This document shows positions 5,960-12,168 of a stretch of 12,168 bases of DNA, one piece after another. The position numbers and the translations under genes are program-made. The stretch's first letter is position 1. Each line of letters begins with the position of its first letter. This DNA is from an uncultured Flavobacteriales bacterium. Its GTDB lineage: Bacteria; Bacteroidota; Bacteroidia; Flavobacteriales_D; SKUL01. The stretch lies in assembly GCA_937911795.1 (NCBI GenBank), contig CALDPJ010000058.1, positions 1 to 12,168 on the forward strand, in the 5' to 3' direction. Below the pieces are notes generated by a model. The model had not been told where the DNA came from and searched no databases. It worked only from the letters and a program-made list of their open reading frames with translations.

Positions 5960-7515
5960 TGCTGCGGATAAAATATTTCTCCAAATTTATCCTTTCCGTT
6001 CTGTTCGCCATAAATCAATTGACGCCCGGATGCAACTTCATTTGTAAACTTCGGGCGCAGAATGGTATTGAATTCTTCTGTTCCGAAAAGAGGCTCGAGT
6101 GTTAGTTTTCCCTGCCGGTTGATTTTGGCCATCATCGCCACCGATTTACTGAAATTACTCACTGTCCTCGTTTCACCGGGTTCTCGTTGGGTGGTCAGAT
6201 TGGCGCTGTGATCGTTGAAGATGACGTAAACGTTTCCGCCGGATGCATGAACACCTATAGATGAGTATCGATCGTCAATGGAAGAAGAGCTTTGCATTTT
6301 TGGGAGCACGGAAGTCCATTCAATAGTGCCCTCCGGTGACATGCTGAGGGCCAGAACATCGTCGTGGTGATAATAGTAGGTGGTTATTCTCTGGCCTGTA
6401 TACGGATCAAAATGCGTAGACGAACTCACATAATCTTTCTCCATCACCAGCACAGCGCTGCCGTCTTCGCGCAACAACATTTTGCGCAGTTCAAAAGCCG
6501 AGAGCCCGCCAAAAAGCAGGTTGTCGTTGTACCCGATTTCCTTTACCACATCCCGCGGAAGTGCTTCAAAACCGTGGCTCACCAATTCTCCGGTTCGGGT
6601 GTTGAACCGAATGTAAAATGCCCCCGCCAGATTTCCTTGTCCCGTTCCGGAATACAACCCGCCGGCAACCAATGTGCTGTCGTTGAGCAACTGAAACCGG
6701 GCAGAGTGAATCCACTTGTTGTCGACATTGATTTCGTACTCGGTTAGTTTTCGCTGACGGTGGTTGTAGTGAAACAAGGTGTATTTTTTATTGGCGCGCA
6801 TCTCCTGCGTTTGAAAAACTCCCTGTCCGAATAACCGGCAAACCATAAACACACTTTCAGAATTGTCAACCAGGGCAGTTACTACCTCAAAATCCTGATC
6901 AGCATAAGGCATTTTGAATTTTTTCTGCCAGAGAAGATTGAGCTGAGTATCGAAGAGCTTTACCGAAAACCGGGCGTTTTCCATTTTCCGGAATGGCGTA
7001 TCGTGAAAAGCCAATACAAAGTTGCTGTCTGGCGAAAGTTTAAACGCAAAATTGCCGGTGTTTTTTTTGTTGGTAACATCTTCAATCCGGTCTACTTCAA
7101 ACATCGTTTTAATTACTTCGCCCTGTTTGTTCAGCAATGAGGCAAATGCCCGGTTCAGATCATTTTGTTTATCGAAGTAGGAGGTGAAAAGCAGAAAATG
7201 GTCGTCGAGCAGGAATATTTTTTCCAGCCGCGTAGATCGGTTTCCAACGGCCGGCAACGGAACTTCAACCGACCGAATCTGTTGATACCCATCGTAGGTA
7301 TAATAATCCAGAATCAGGAAACCATCGTCGGCGCGGTTCTGACGGTAAACAAAAAATCCGTCGTGATCTCTGCCTATCAGCTCAGACGCAGTAATTTTTG
7401 AAGAAGTGCGTTCTTCACTCCACTTCACCTCAAAATTTTGCGACTGGCCCAACAATGCTGCCGCGCAAAGGATCAGCGACAGAAAGCAGGCGGACAGGTG
7501 GAATGGTGTTTTCAT
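5956..7515 (-). CDS. Secreted protein of unknown function, first gene of the five-gene cluster
   Basis: I do not recognise this family. The chosen ATG at 7513-7515 gives 519 residues beginning MKTPFHLSACFLSLILC, with a Lys near the start, a hydrophobic core and a likely type I cleavage near 22-25 (AALLGQSQ). The cysteine at 17 is not in a good lipobox (Leu at -1), so a lipoprotein is unlikely. The frame stays open upstream to 7707, but that would put a cytoplasmic-looking extension before the signal peptide and overlap the divergent gene's start. The rest is beta-rich, with repeating aromatic and acidic strands such as FFVYRQNRADDGFLILDYY and TFALV-like segments, and a run of 'LLxxDSTLVAGGLY' and 'VYVIFNDHS' strands. 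This pattern suggests a beta-propeller-like secreted or periplasmic domain, as inference only. Its stop (TGA, 5956-5958) overlaps the TTG start of the polyprenyl synthase, so the two are translationally coupled. Confidence 0.85.
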   Translation of the reverse strand: MKTPFHLSACFLSLILCAAALLGQSQNFEVKWSEERTSSKITASELIGRDHDGFFVYRQNRADDGFLILDYYTYDGYQQIRSVEVPLPAVGNRSTRLEKIFLLDDHFLLFTSYFDKQNDLNRAFASLLNKQGEVIKTMFEVDRIEDVTNKKNTGNFAFKLSPDSNFVLAFHDTPFRKMENARFSVKLFDTQLNLLWQKKFKMPYADQDFEVVTALVDNSESVFMVCRLFGQGVFQTQEMRANKKYTLFHYNHRQRKLTEYEINVDNKWIHSARFQLLNDSTLVAGGLYSGTGQGNLAGAFYIRFNTRTGELVSHGFEALPRDVVKEIGYNDNLLFGGLSAFELRKMLLREDGSAVLVMEKDYVSSSTHFDPYTGQRITTYYYHHDDVLALSMSPEGTIEWTSVLPKMQSSSSIDDRYSSIGVHASGGNVYVIFNDHSANLTTQREPGETRTVSNFSKSVAMMAKINRQGKLTLEPLFGTEEFNTILRPKFTNEVASGRQLIYGEQNGKDKFGEIFYPQH

Positions 7516-7576
7516 AAAAAATACAACTAAATTCGTCGGGCAAAGTTGTAATGCGCCTTCGAATTTACCGATAATC
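7516..7576. promoter_or_regulatory. 61-bp divergent intergenic region
   Basis: The two divergent ATG codons (minus at 7515, plus at 7577) leave only 61 bp, so any promoters for both directions must lie here or inside the opposing gene. I see no convincing TAnnTTTG element for the plus gene. For the minus gene, a TTTG at 7541-7544 and TATTTTTT at 7516-7523 are too close to the ATG to be used with the annotated start. No dyad of note is visible. Confidence 0.35.
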
Positions 7577-8263
7577 ATGCGAATCGTTTCTGCTCTGGTT
7601 TTTTTGTTGATTTTGATTTCACCGGCAAAGAGCCAGGATGTGCCACTGCAGGATACGTTGTGGGAAAATGATGCGTACATGTACGATTCGCTGATAGAGG
7701 TGCACAACGGTTTAAAGTTCGATCCGCTGCAGATTTTCAGAGGAGAAATTTCTTTGTTTTATGAGCGCCGGATTTCGAACAGAATCAGTTTTGAAATAGG
7801 GGCCGGAGTTACCCGCCGCGACTGGACCTACTCGTGGTTTTTTGCCGATGTAGATGATTTGCGCAGGAATATCACCATGCGCACCGGAGCAGCTTTTCGC
7901 TTGGGAATGCGGTATTATTTGTCCGACAGTCCGGAGTTGAACGGCGTGTACGTGATGCCCCAGGTAGCCTATCGGTTTTATGAAAAATCGTTTGCCGAAA
8001 TCGACTCAGCCGGATCGCTGAACGGGCAAGAGCATCTCGATCGACGAAATATTGGTGAGGTGAATTTTACTTTCGGTTATCAGCACCTCAGCATCAACAG
8101 CAATTTCTTTTATGATGTTTATTTCGGAATCGGACATTCTTTCTACGGAGGAACAATCGTGAAACGGCAGGATGTACCCATCGAGACGTTGTATTATACA
8201 GAACCGCGAAGGGGCAATGGCTGGCTCCCGGTGATTGGAGTAAAATTGGGTTGGGGGTTTTGA
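7577..8263 (+). CDS. Small secreted, probable outer-membrane beta-barrel protein
   Basis: The product has 228 residues from the ATG at 7577. The N-terminus MRIVSALVFLLILISPAKSQ is a clear signal peptide with cleavage expected after Ser19 or Gln20. The mature part alternates polar and aromatic residues in strands of about ten: ISLFYERRISNRISFEIGAG, MRTGAAFRLGMRYYLS, VYVMPQVAYRFYEKS, INSNFFYDVYFGIGHSFYGG and, at the very C-terminus, WLPVIGVKLGWGF. A closing strand ending in phenylalanine is typical for outer-membrane barrels that use the BAM machinery. The pattern fits an 8-stranded barrel of the DUF3575 or 'outer membrane beta-barrel' kind, but I cannot name the family. The frame is open upstream to 7406, overlapping the divergent gene. 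The signal peptide decides the later start. It converges on the DUF3108 gene with 13 bp between stops. Confidence 0.82.
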   Translation: MRIVSALVFLLILISPAKSQDVPLQDTLWENDAYMYDSLIEVHNGLKFDPLQIFRGEISLFYERRISNRISFEIGAGVTRRDWTYSWFFADVDDLRRNITMRTGAAFRLGMRYYLSDSPELNGVYVMPQVAYRFYEKSFAEIDSAGSLNGQEHLDRRNIGEVNFTFGYQHLSINSNFFYDVYFGIGHSFYGGTIVKRQDVPIETLYYTEPRRGNGWLPVIGVKLGWGF

Positions 8264-8276
8264 GGTACTGAGAAAC

Positions 8277-9101
8277 TCAATGATACTGCGCCAGTGGGTT
8301 GGAAATTCCTTCGTAATCGGTAAGTTCCATTTTAATAGATCCTACAAAGATGTCGGCTTTGGCCAGAATCGGAATTTTATTGGCATCGTCAGAAACCCAG
8401 ATGATCACACTTTCGTCGGCTTTAAAAACCCGGCCTTCCTGAACGTGCGGCACAAATTTTAAACATCTGAATTTACCGAGTTTGGTGCGGATGGTTTCTC
8501 TGCCAAGAAACTGAACCTGAAGATCAAAAACCTCCTCGTCAACGAATGATTTTACCGTAAAAATCTGTCCGGCGTAGGCATTCGAAAAATCAAATGTACG
8601 GGCGTAGTATAAAGCGGAAATCATATCCTGAACCCCGTGTGGCGTTGCAAATGTTTGTTCTTTATGCGTTTCCACCGCCTTTTTGTCCTGGTGAAAACGG
8701 TATAGCTGCTGAAACTCGTAACCGCCTTCGCTTACATCGCGTTCGAATTGCCATGGAAAGACACCTCTGGTATCCACATAAGATTCATACACATCGTGCA
8801 CCTTATAAAACCAGTTGAAGGCGCTGATGGTTTTTCCGACGCCCACAATGTGGTGAACCTTGCGCCCATTAAATGTTTTATTGGTCGGGCGGACTTCAAT
8901 TGTGGCTTCACCGGCATCGAAAAATCCGTACCGCACGCGGTAGGTGAGCTTTTCACCGGTATTAAAAGCGTTGTGGTGAATTCTCGGAAGCTCAACTTTT
9001 TCGAGCGTATCGAGATCAACAGAAGGTGGATGTTTTTTCTGAGCGCTCAGCGGAGCAACCAGTAAAAACTGAACGAGTAAAAGTAGTGCGAATGGTTTCA
9101 T
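8277..9101 (-). CDS. DUF3108 domain-containing periplasmic protein
   Basis: The product has 274 residues with a signal peptide MKPFALLLLVQFLLVAPLSA cleaved before Gln21. The mature part carries the features I associate with DUF3108: an early GEKLTYRVRYGFFDAGEATIEV segment (split here: GEKLTYRVRYGFF at 49-61, then DAGEATIEV), VGVGKTISAFNWFYKVHDVY near 86-105, YVDTRGVFPWQFERDVSEGGY near 108-127, and a C-terminal VSDDANKIPILAKADIFVGS near 236-255. The family is periplasmic and its function is not established. It is a mostly beta fold. The ATG at 9099-9101 has no good Shine-Dalgarno sequence, as usual for this phylum. A 100-bp gap separates it from the upstream sulfur-oxidation gene, so co-transcription is possible but not shown. 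Confidence 0.88.
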   Translation of the reverse strand: MKPFALLLLVQFLLVAPLSAQKKHPPSVDLDTLEKVELPRIHHNAFNTGEKLTYRVRYGFFDAGEATIEVRPTNKTFNGRKVHHIVGVGKTISAFNWFYKVHDVYESYVDTRGVFPWQFERDVSEGGYEFQQLYRFHQDKKAVETHKEQTFATPHGVQDMISALYYARTFDFSNAYAGQIFTVKSFVDEEVFDLQVQFLGRETIRTKLGKFRCLKFVPHVQEGRVFKADESVIIWVSDDANKIPILAKADIFVGSIKMELTDYEGISNPLAQYH

Positions 9102-9201
9102 ACAGCCGGTAAGTCAAAAAGTATTCCAAACCCTAAACGACGGGTCCGGCACTTTTGATATCCATCGCCAAACTTTCCCTGTAATCACACCATTCGCTGG
9201 A

Positions 9202-10617
9202 CTAGAGGAGTGTGGTCGGGCAAACGTAATTGGTTTTCTTCACGTCTTTTCCGGCGATTTCTTTGAAACCACCAACCACATCCACAAAATTCGACCAGCC
9301 GCGCTGCTTCAGAATCGATGCAGCAATCATACTGCGATATCCTGCGGCACAGTGCAATACAAAATATTCATCTTTCGGAATCTGTTCGAGATGTTGGTTG
9401 ATTTCGTTCAGCGGAACGTTCATCGCATCCACGACATGCTCCGAGTCAAACTCGCTCTTGCGGCGCACGTCCACCACCAGCGGATGTTCAGAGTTATACT
9501 GCTTTTCAAATTCATTTGCGGAAATGCGACCGACGGTTTCAATCTCTTTTCCGGCAGATTTCCATGCTTCAAATCCGCCTTCCAGATAGCCGAGCACATT
9601 GTCGTACCCAACGCGGGACAGGCGGATGATGCTTTCTTCTTCTTTGCCGGGTTCGGTAACCAGCAGAATCGGATGTTGCACGCCGGGAATCATTTCACCT
9701 ACCCACATGGCAAAATTTCCCTGCAGGCCGATGTTCACGCTGTTCGGAATAAAGCCCGATGAGAAAACCTGATCGTTTCGCGTGTCCAGGATCAACGCGT
9801 TGGTTTCGTTGGCCGCCGCTTCAAAACCTTCGGGAGTGAGTGGGTTTTTAGCACGGTTCATCACATTGTCCAGCGAGTCGTACCCGGTTTTATTGAGCAT
9901 CACATTTTCGGGGAAATAGGCCGGAGGAGTGGTGAGGCCGGTAAGCAATTGCTCAATAAATTCTTCTCTGCTGAGCTGCGGGTTGAGCGCATAATTTACC
10001 TTTTTCTGATTGCCGAGTGTGTCGGTGGTTTCTTTGCTCATCATTTTTCCGCAGGCACTTCCCGCACCGTGATTCGGATATACGATCAGGTGATCGGACA
10101 GGGGCATAATTTTGTTGCGCAACGAATCGTACAGGTGCGAGGCCAGTTTTTCCTGCGTCAGATCTTTGATGACATGTTGAGCCAGGTCAGGTCGACCGAC
10201 ATCACCAATAAATAAGGTATCACCGGTGATGATGCCATGCTCTTCGCCTTTCTCGTCAATCAGCAGATAGGTGCTGCTCTCCATGGTATGGCCGGGGGTA
10301 TGGATCACTTTGATCTGATAATCGCCCACGTTAAAAACCTGGTTGTCTTCGGCTACGATGGCATCGAAACCAGGCGTAGCGGTTGGGCCATATACGATTT
10401 GTGCACCGGTCTTTTTTGCGAGATCCAGGTGTCCGCTCACAAAATCGGCGTGAAAATGCGTTTCAAACACATACTTGATTTTTGCGTTGTCTCGTTTCGC
10501 CATTTCAATATATGGCTGGACTTCGCGCAGCGGATCAAAAATGGCTGCTTCTCCGTTGCTTTCCAGATAGTACGCAGCGTGCGCGATACATCCGGTATAA
10601 ATTTGTTTGACGTTCAT
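9202..10617 (-). CDS. Persulfide dioxygenase (ETHE1-like MBL fold) fused to two rhodanese domains, CstB-like
   Basis: The 471-residue cytoplasmic protein joins three domains. Residues 1-200 are a metallo-beta-lactamase fold of the ETHE1 type, with THFHAD (His54, His56, Asp58), HTPGH (His110), GDTLFIGD (Asp133) and YPNHGAG (His183). ETHE1 proteins use iron to oxidise glutathione or other low-molecular-weight persulfides to sulfite. Residues about 262-355 form a rhodanese fold whose active-site loop (LLVTEPGKEEES, 318-329) has no cysteine. Residues about 365-455 form a second rhodanese with an intact CAAGYR loop (Cys423). An extra Cys466 lies near the C-terminus. This order, with a dead middle domain and live last domain, is that of CstB, which converts persulfide to thiosulfate. 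The likely role is detoxification of sulfide-derived persulfides. The upstream region carries a promoter and dyad (see 10662-10707). No sulfide:quinone reductase is in the window. A general hydrolase label would be wrong in emphasis. Confidence 0.93.
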   Translation of the reverse strand: MNVKQIYTGCIAHAAYYLESNGEAAIFDPLREVQPYIEMAKRDNAKIKYVFETHFHADFVSGHLDLAKKTGAQIVYGPTATPGFDAIVAEDNQVFNVGDYQIKVIHTPGHTMESSTYLLIDEKGEEHGIITGDTLFIGDVGRPDLAQHVIKDLTQEKLASHLYDSLRNKIMPLSDHLIVYPNHGAGSACGKMMSKETTDTLGNQKKVNYALNPQLSREEFIEQLLTGLTTPPAYFPENVMLNKTGYDSLDNVMNRAKNPLTPEGFEAAANETNALILDTRNDQVFSSGFIPNSVNIGLQGNFAMWVGEMIPGVQHPILLVTEPGKEEESIIRLSRVGYDNVLGYLEGGFEAWKSAGKEIETVGRISANEFEKQYNSEHPLVVDVRRKSEFDSEHVVDAMNVPLNEINQHLEQIPKDEYFVLHCAAGYRSMIAASILKQRGWSNFVDVVGGFKEIAGKDVKKTNYVCPTTLL

Positions 10618-10655
10618 GGTGAATCTATCTTGTTGATTATGATCTGAAATAATTT

Positions 10656-10674
10656 CTGTGACAAAAATACACAG
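10656..10674. promoter_or_regulatory. Inverted repeat CTGTG-N9-CACAG overlapping the -7 element
   Basis: CTGTG at 10656-10660 and CACAG at 10670-10674 are exact reverse complements with 9 bp between. The spacer contains the predicted -7 element of the minus-strand sulfur gene. A protein bound here would block RNA polymerase, so a repressor site is possible. Five-base arms can occur by chance, so confidence is low. Confidence 0.25.
10662..10669 (-). promoter_or_regulatory. Bacteroidota -7 promoter element for the persulfide dioxygenase gene
   Basis: On the minus strand this reads TATTTTTG, a full match to the Bacteroidota -7 consensus TAnnTTTG. It lies 45-52 bp upstream of the ATG at 10617, leaving a leader of about 40 nt. 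There is no perfect TTTG about 20 bp further upstream; the nearest is TCTG. A weak -33 box would fit a promoter that needs an activator. Confidence 0.5.
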
Positions 10675-10689
10675 GAAAGAAGAAACAGA

Positions 10690-10707
10690 CGGTAACCGAT
10701 GTTACCG
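10690..10707. promoter_or_regulatory. Perfect dyad CGGTAAC-N4-GTTACCG, candidate operator of a CRP/FNR-type regulator
   Basis: The 18-bp sequence CGGTAACCGATGTTACCG has two 7-bp arms that are exact reverse complements around a 4-bp centre. The inner 5-bp half-sites separated by 4 bp (GTAAC-N4-GTTAC) have the geometry of CRP/FNR-family sites. Its centre (10698.5) is about 33 bp upstream of the centre of the -7 element, which places it near -40 to -42 from the expected transcription start of the sulfur gene: the class II activator position. It sits where the missing -33 box would be. Confidence 0.5.
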
Positions 10708-10840
10708 ACAGACCAACCCTTTTCCAAATCTGAGATTTTAGACATGAAGCAATGAAGGGGTATAAAGTTGGGGCCTTCTCAGAATTAGGTGAAAAGGGTT
10801 TGATTTAGCCGATTAAATTCAACTGTTGTATTTTAGCTAA

Positions 10841-10848
10841 AAGTAGTT
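10841..10848. repeat. Upstream copy of the hairpin stem core AAGTAGTT
   Basis: AAGTAGTT at 10841-10848 is identical to the core of the right arm of the downstream hairpin (10919-10926) and is the reverse complement of the core of its left arm (AACTACTT, 10888-10895). It could therefore pair with the left arm and displace the hairpin. Confidence 0.45.
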
Positions 10849-10885
10849 CTTTACATTCAGGCAAATTAGCTATCCAATAATATCA

Positions 10886-10928
10886 AAAACTACTTCCGGG
10901 AAAACATTGCCGTCCAGGAAGTAGTTTT
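10886..10928 (+). terminator. Strong hairpin with 12-bp perfect stem, terminator- or attenuator-like
   Basis: AAAACTACTTCC (10886-10897) and GGAAGTAGTTTT (10917-10928) are exact reverse complements. After one G/A mismatch, three more pairs (10899-10901 with 10913-10915) can extend the stem. The A-tract and T-tract flanks give the look of a bidirectional intrinsic terminator. It lies only 12 bp before the ATG at 10941, so on the plus strand it would sit in the leader of that gene; no plus-strand gene precedes it. It may attenuate or insulate the gene, or stop transcription entering toward the sulfur gene. Confidence 0.5.
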
Positions 10929-10940
10929 AATATATATCCG

Positions 10941-12168
10941 ATGACTATGCAATTTCTCCATATAAACATCCTGTTTGCTCTGTGTTTTTCTATAATTACA
11001 CCCCTGGCTGGATTGGGTCAAAACATAGATTATTTATACGATCCTTCTTTTACCCCACCTAATGTTATAGGTGGTAATGGCGGCAATGCATCTTCTATAC
11101 TTGTTCATGAGGATGATCGATATACGGTGAGTGGCAGCTTCCAGTTCAATGCACCTTACTATCTTGAAGGTATAGTTCGTTTTTTTAACAATGGTAGCTT
11201 GGATGAAACATTTTACTTTCCTGGAGATGTTATGTACATAAATTATGTGCAATTTTATGAAAGCAGTTACCTGGTGAATACTGGGTACCTTTCCAAGATG
11301 GAAAACAACGGTTCCGCAACGCCTGAAGGACCATTTTTTCTGGACTACAGCTGGAATCCGTATAAACCTTTATCAGGCTCCGATCCTTCAGTAGGATGGA
11401 TTCAAATCATGGATGATAATAAAATAATGGTGGCCGGACGATTTAGCCCGGATACCATGAATTTGGAGGATCGTCGGCAATTGGTTCGGGTAATGCCTGA
11501 TGGTAGTCCAGATCCGACCTTTACCCCTTTGAAGTGTTTTGAACCGTACAACGCTCGAATCGTCGATTTCTATCCAACTCCAGATGGGAAGTGGATGATA
11601 GCCGGTGATTTTATGGATGTAGAGGGTTTCACAACACCTGGAATAGCCCGGCTAAATAGCGATTTCAGCCTCGACACGACGTTTGTTTCACCCTTTCCAT
11701 CAAATACCTGGAATGTGCGGGTAGTGCAAGGAGGGCACGGACAAATATTATCAGGAGCCATTGATGAACTGGGCAGAACTTATGTTGCACATAAGGACAG
11801 TACAACAGATTTTAATTATTCAAAAAACTCCCGGCTTTTACCCAATGGCAATATAGATACAACGTTCAACTCCCCGGAACTTGTTAAATATTATCTTTCC
11901 GGTAATACCGGTCAAGGGCTTTTTTACAGCATTTTGACTGAAGATGATGGCACATTAATCGTCAGTGGTGCTTTCAGGGAAGTAGACGGGCATCCGCGTG
12001 GCAATATAGCCAAACTTAATGAAGATGGTTCGTTAATCGAAAACGTTTTTAACCGACAGGGTGCAGATACGGCCAACTGGCTAAACGGCGCTAATCCGGA
12101 CATAGATGTTCCTGAAATTCAAGAAATAACGCGTTTGGAAAATGGCGGTCTGATCGTCGGCGGGCGTT
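10941..12168 (+). CDS. Secreted delta-60 repeat (DUF5122) beta-propeller protein, N-terminal part
   Basis: The frame from ATG 10941 stays open to the window end, giving 409 residues without a stop, so the gene is cut on the right. MTMQFLHINILFALCFSIIT leads into PLAGLGQ, a signal peptide with cleavage near 26-27. An ATG at 10947 is an alternative start. The body shows delta-60 units of the pattern 'VAGxF...IARLNxDGSLDxTF': NNGSLDETF (83-91), PDGSPDPTF (186-194), FSLDTTF (242-248), PNGNIDTTF (301-309) and EDGSLIENVF (361-370), with strand partners MVAGRF (163-168), MIAGDF (219-224), LIVSGAF (339-345) and LIVGGR at the end. These form beta-propeller blades. Bacteroidota versions often end in a type IX secretion (T9SS) sorting domain, which would be outside this window. 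The function is unknown; a surface or extracellular role is likely. Base composition is somewhat lower in GC than dnaG. Confidence 0.88.
   Translation, partial: MTMQFLHINILFALCFSIITPLAGLGQNIDYLYDPSFTPPNVIGGNGGNASSILVHEDDRYTVSGSFQFNAPYYLEGIVRFFNNGSLDETFYFPGDVMYINYVQFYESSYLVNTGYLSKMENNGSATPEGPFFLDYSWNPYKPLSGSDPSVGWIQIMDDNKIMVAGRFSPDTMNLEDRRQLVRVMPDGSPDPTFTPLKCFEPYNARIVDFYPTPDGKWMIAGDFMDVEGFTTPGIARLNSDFSLDTTFVSPFPSNTWNVRVVQGGHGQILSGAIDELGRTYVAHKDSTTDFNYSKNSRLLPNGNIDTTFNSPELVKYYLSGNTGQGLFYSILTEDDGTLIVSGAFREVDGHPRGNIAKLNEDGSLIENVFNRQGADTANWLNGANPDIDVPEIQEITRLENGGLIVGGR

Larger units (their letters stand above)
10618..10940. other. 323-bp intergenic region between divergent genes, regulatory content
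   Basis: No open frame of useful length is visible on either strand. The left part (10656-10707) holds the predicted promoter and two dyads for the minus-strand sulfur gene. The middle (10708-10840) is AT-rich with no clear element; a TTTG at 10799-10802 and TATTTTAG at 10829-10836 resemble -33 and -7 boxes for the plus-strand gene but are 26 nt apart, which is longer than expected. The right part (10841-10928) has an alternative-hairpin arrangement before the start codon at 10941. Confidence 0.6.

Noticed and set aside
7516..7544. TTTG and TATTTTTT as a promoter for the minus-strand cluster
   Set aside because: The near-match -7 box abuts the ATG, so the transcript would begin inside the coding region.
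7406..7576. Longer N-terminus (from 7406) for the barrel protein ending at 8263
   Set aside because: The added residues are antisense to the start of the divergent gene, and the signal peptide begins at 7577.
7516..7707. Longer N-terminus (to 7707) for the secreted protein ending at 5956
   Set aside because: It would precede a good signal peptide and overlap the start of the divergent gene; the ATG at 7515 fits better.
8260..8280. TTGAG...CTCAA inverted repeat between convergent genes as a terminator
   Set aside because: Only five base pairs with an 11-base loop and no T-tract; too weak to call.
9352..10647. Plus-strand open frames opposite the persulfide dioxygenase gene
   Set aside because: Antisense to a gene with every catalytic motif in place; low-complexity His/Phe-rich translations typical of shadow frames.
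1..12168. CRISPR arrays, tRNA or rRNA genes, insertion sequences
   Set aside because: No regularly spaced repeats, tRNA cloverleaf, rRNA signature or transposase motif was seen on either strand by eye.

Overview
The window looks like Bacteroidota chromosomal DNA. The evidence is the family variants seen (a DnaG primase without zinc ligands, a long-chain polyprenyl synthase of menaquinone type, a DUF3108 protein, a delta-60 repeat secreted protein, a YwqK/MORN-type lipoprotein), the near absence of Shine-Dalgarno sequences, and a TAnnTTTG-type -7 promoter element. The order is probably Flavobacteriales-like, but that is a weak inference.

Layout. Positions 1-467 are a patchwork of short pieces of unrelated genes: a minus-strand DNA polymerase IV fragment, a very GC-rich MurJ fragment of actinobacterial type, a GC-rich stretch I cannot place, and an FtsX-type ABC permease fragment. 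At about 468 the sequence switches to the last two thirds of a genuine K+/H+ antiporter, ending at 1427. One open frame (30-1427) runs through several joints and would be annotated as a single protein. I read it as an assembly or library chimera, not a fusion gene.

From 7515 down to 1440 on the minus strand lies a tight five-gene cluster: an unknown secreted protein, polyprenyl diphosphate synthase (TTGA stop/start overlap), a MORN-repeat lipoprotein (2-nt gap), dnaG (51-nt gap, forced TTG start) and an MscS channel (0-nt gap). It is probably one transcription unit mixing quinone side-chain synthesis, DNA replication and osmotic protection.

Divergent from it is a small secreted, probably outer-membrane barrel protein (7577-8263). 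This converges on a DUF3108 periplasmic protein (8277-9101). Next is a persulfide dioxygenase-rhodanese protein of CstB-like architecture (9202-10617, minus). Its upstream region holds a good -7 element and a perfect 7-bp dyad placed where a CRP/FNR-type activator would bind.

The 323-bp gap at 10618-10940 also contains a 12-bp perfect stem hairpin just before the last gene, with a third copy of the stem core upstream that could form a competing structure. The last gene (10941 onward) is the start of a secreted delta-60 (DUF5122) beta-propeller protein cut off by the window edge.

I do not see a clearly new multi-gene system. The most checkable points are the chimeric left end, the zinc-less primase, the operator upstream of the sulfur gene and the alternative-hairpin leader.
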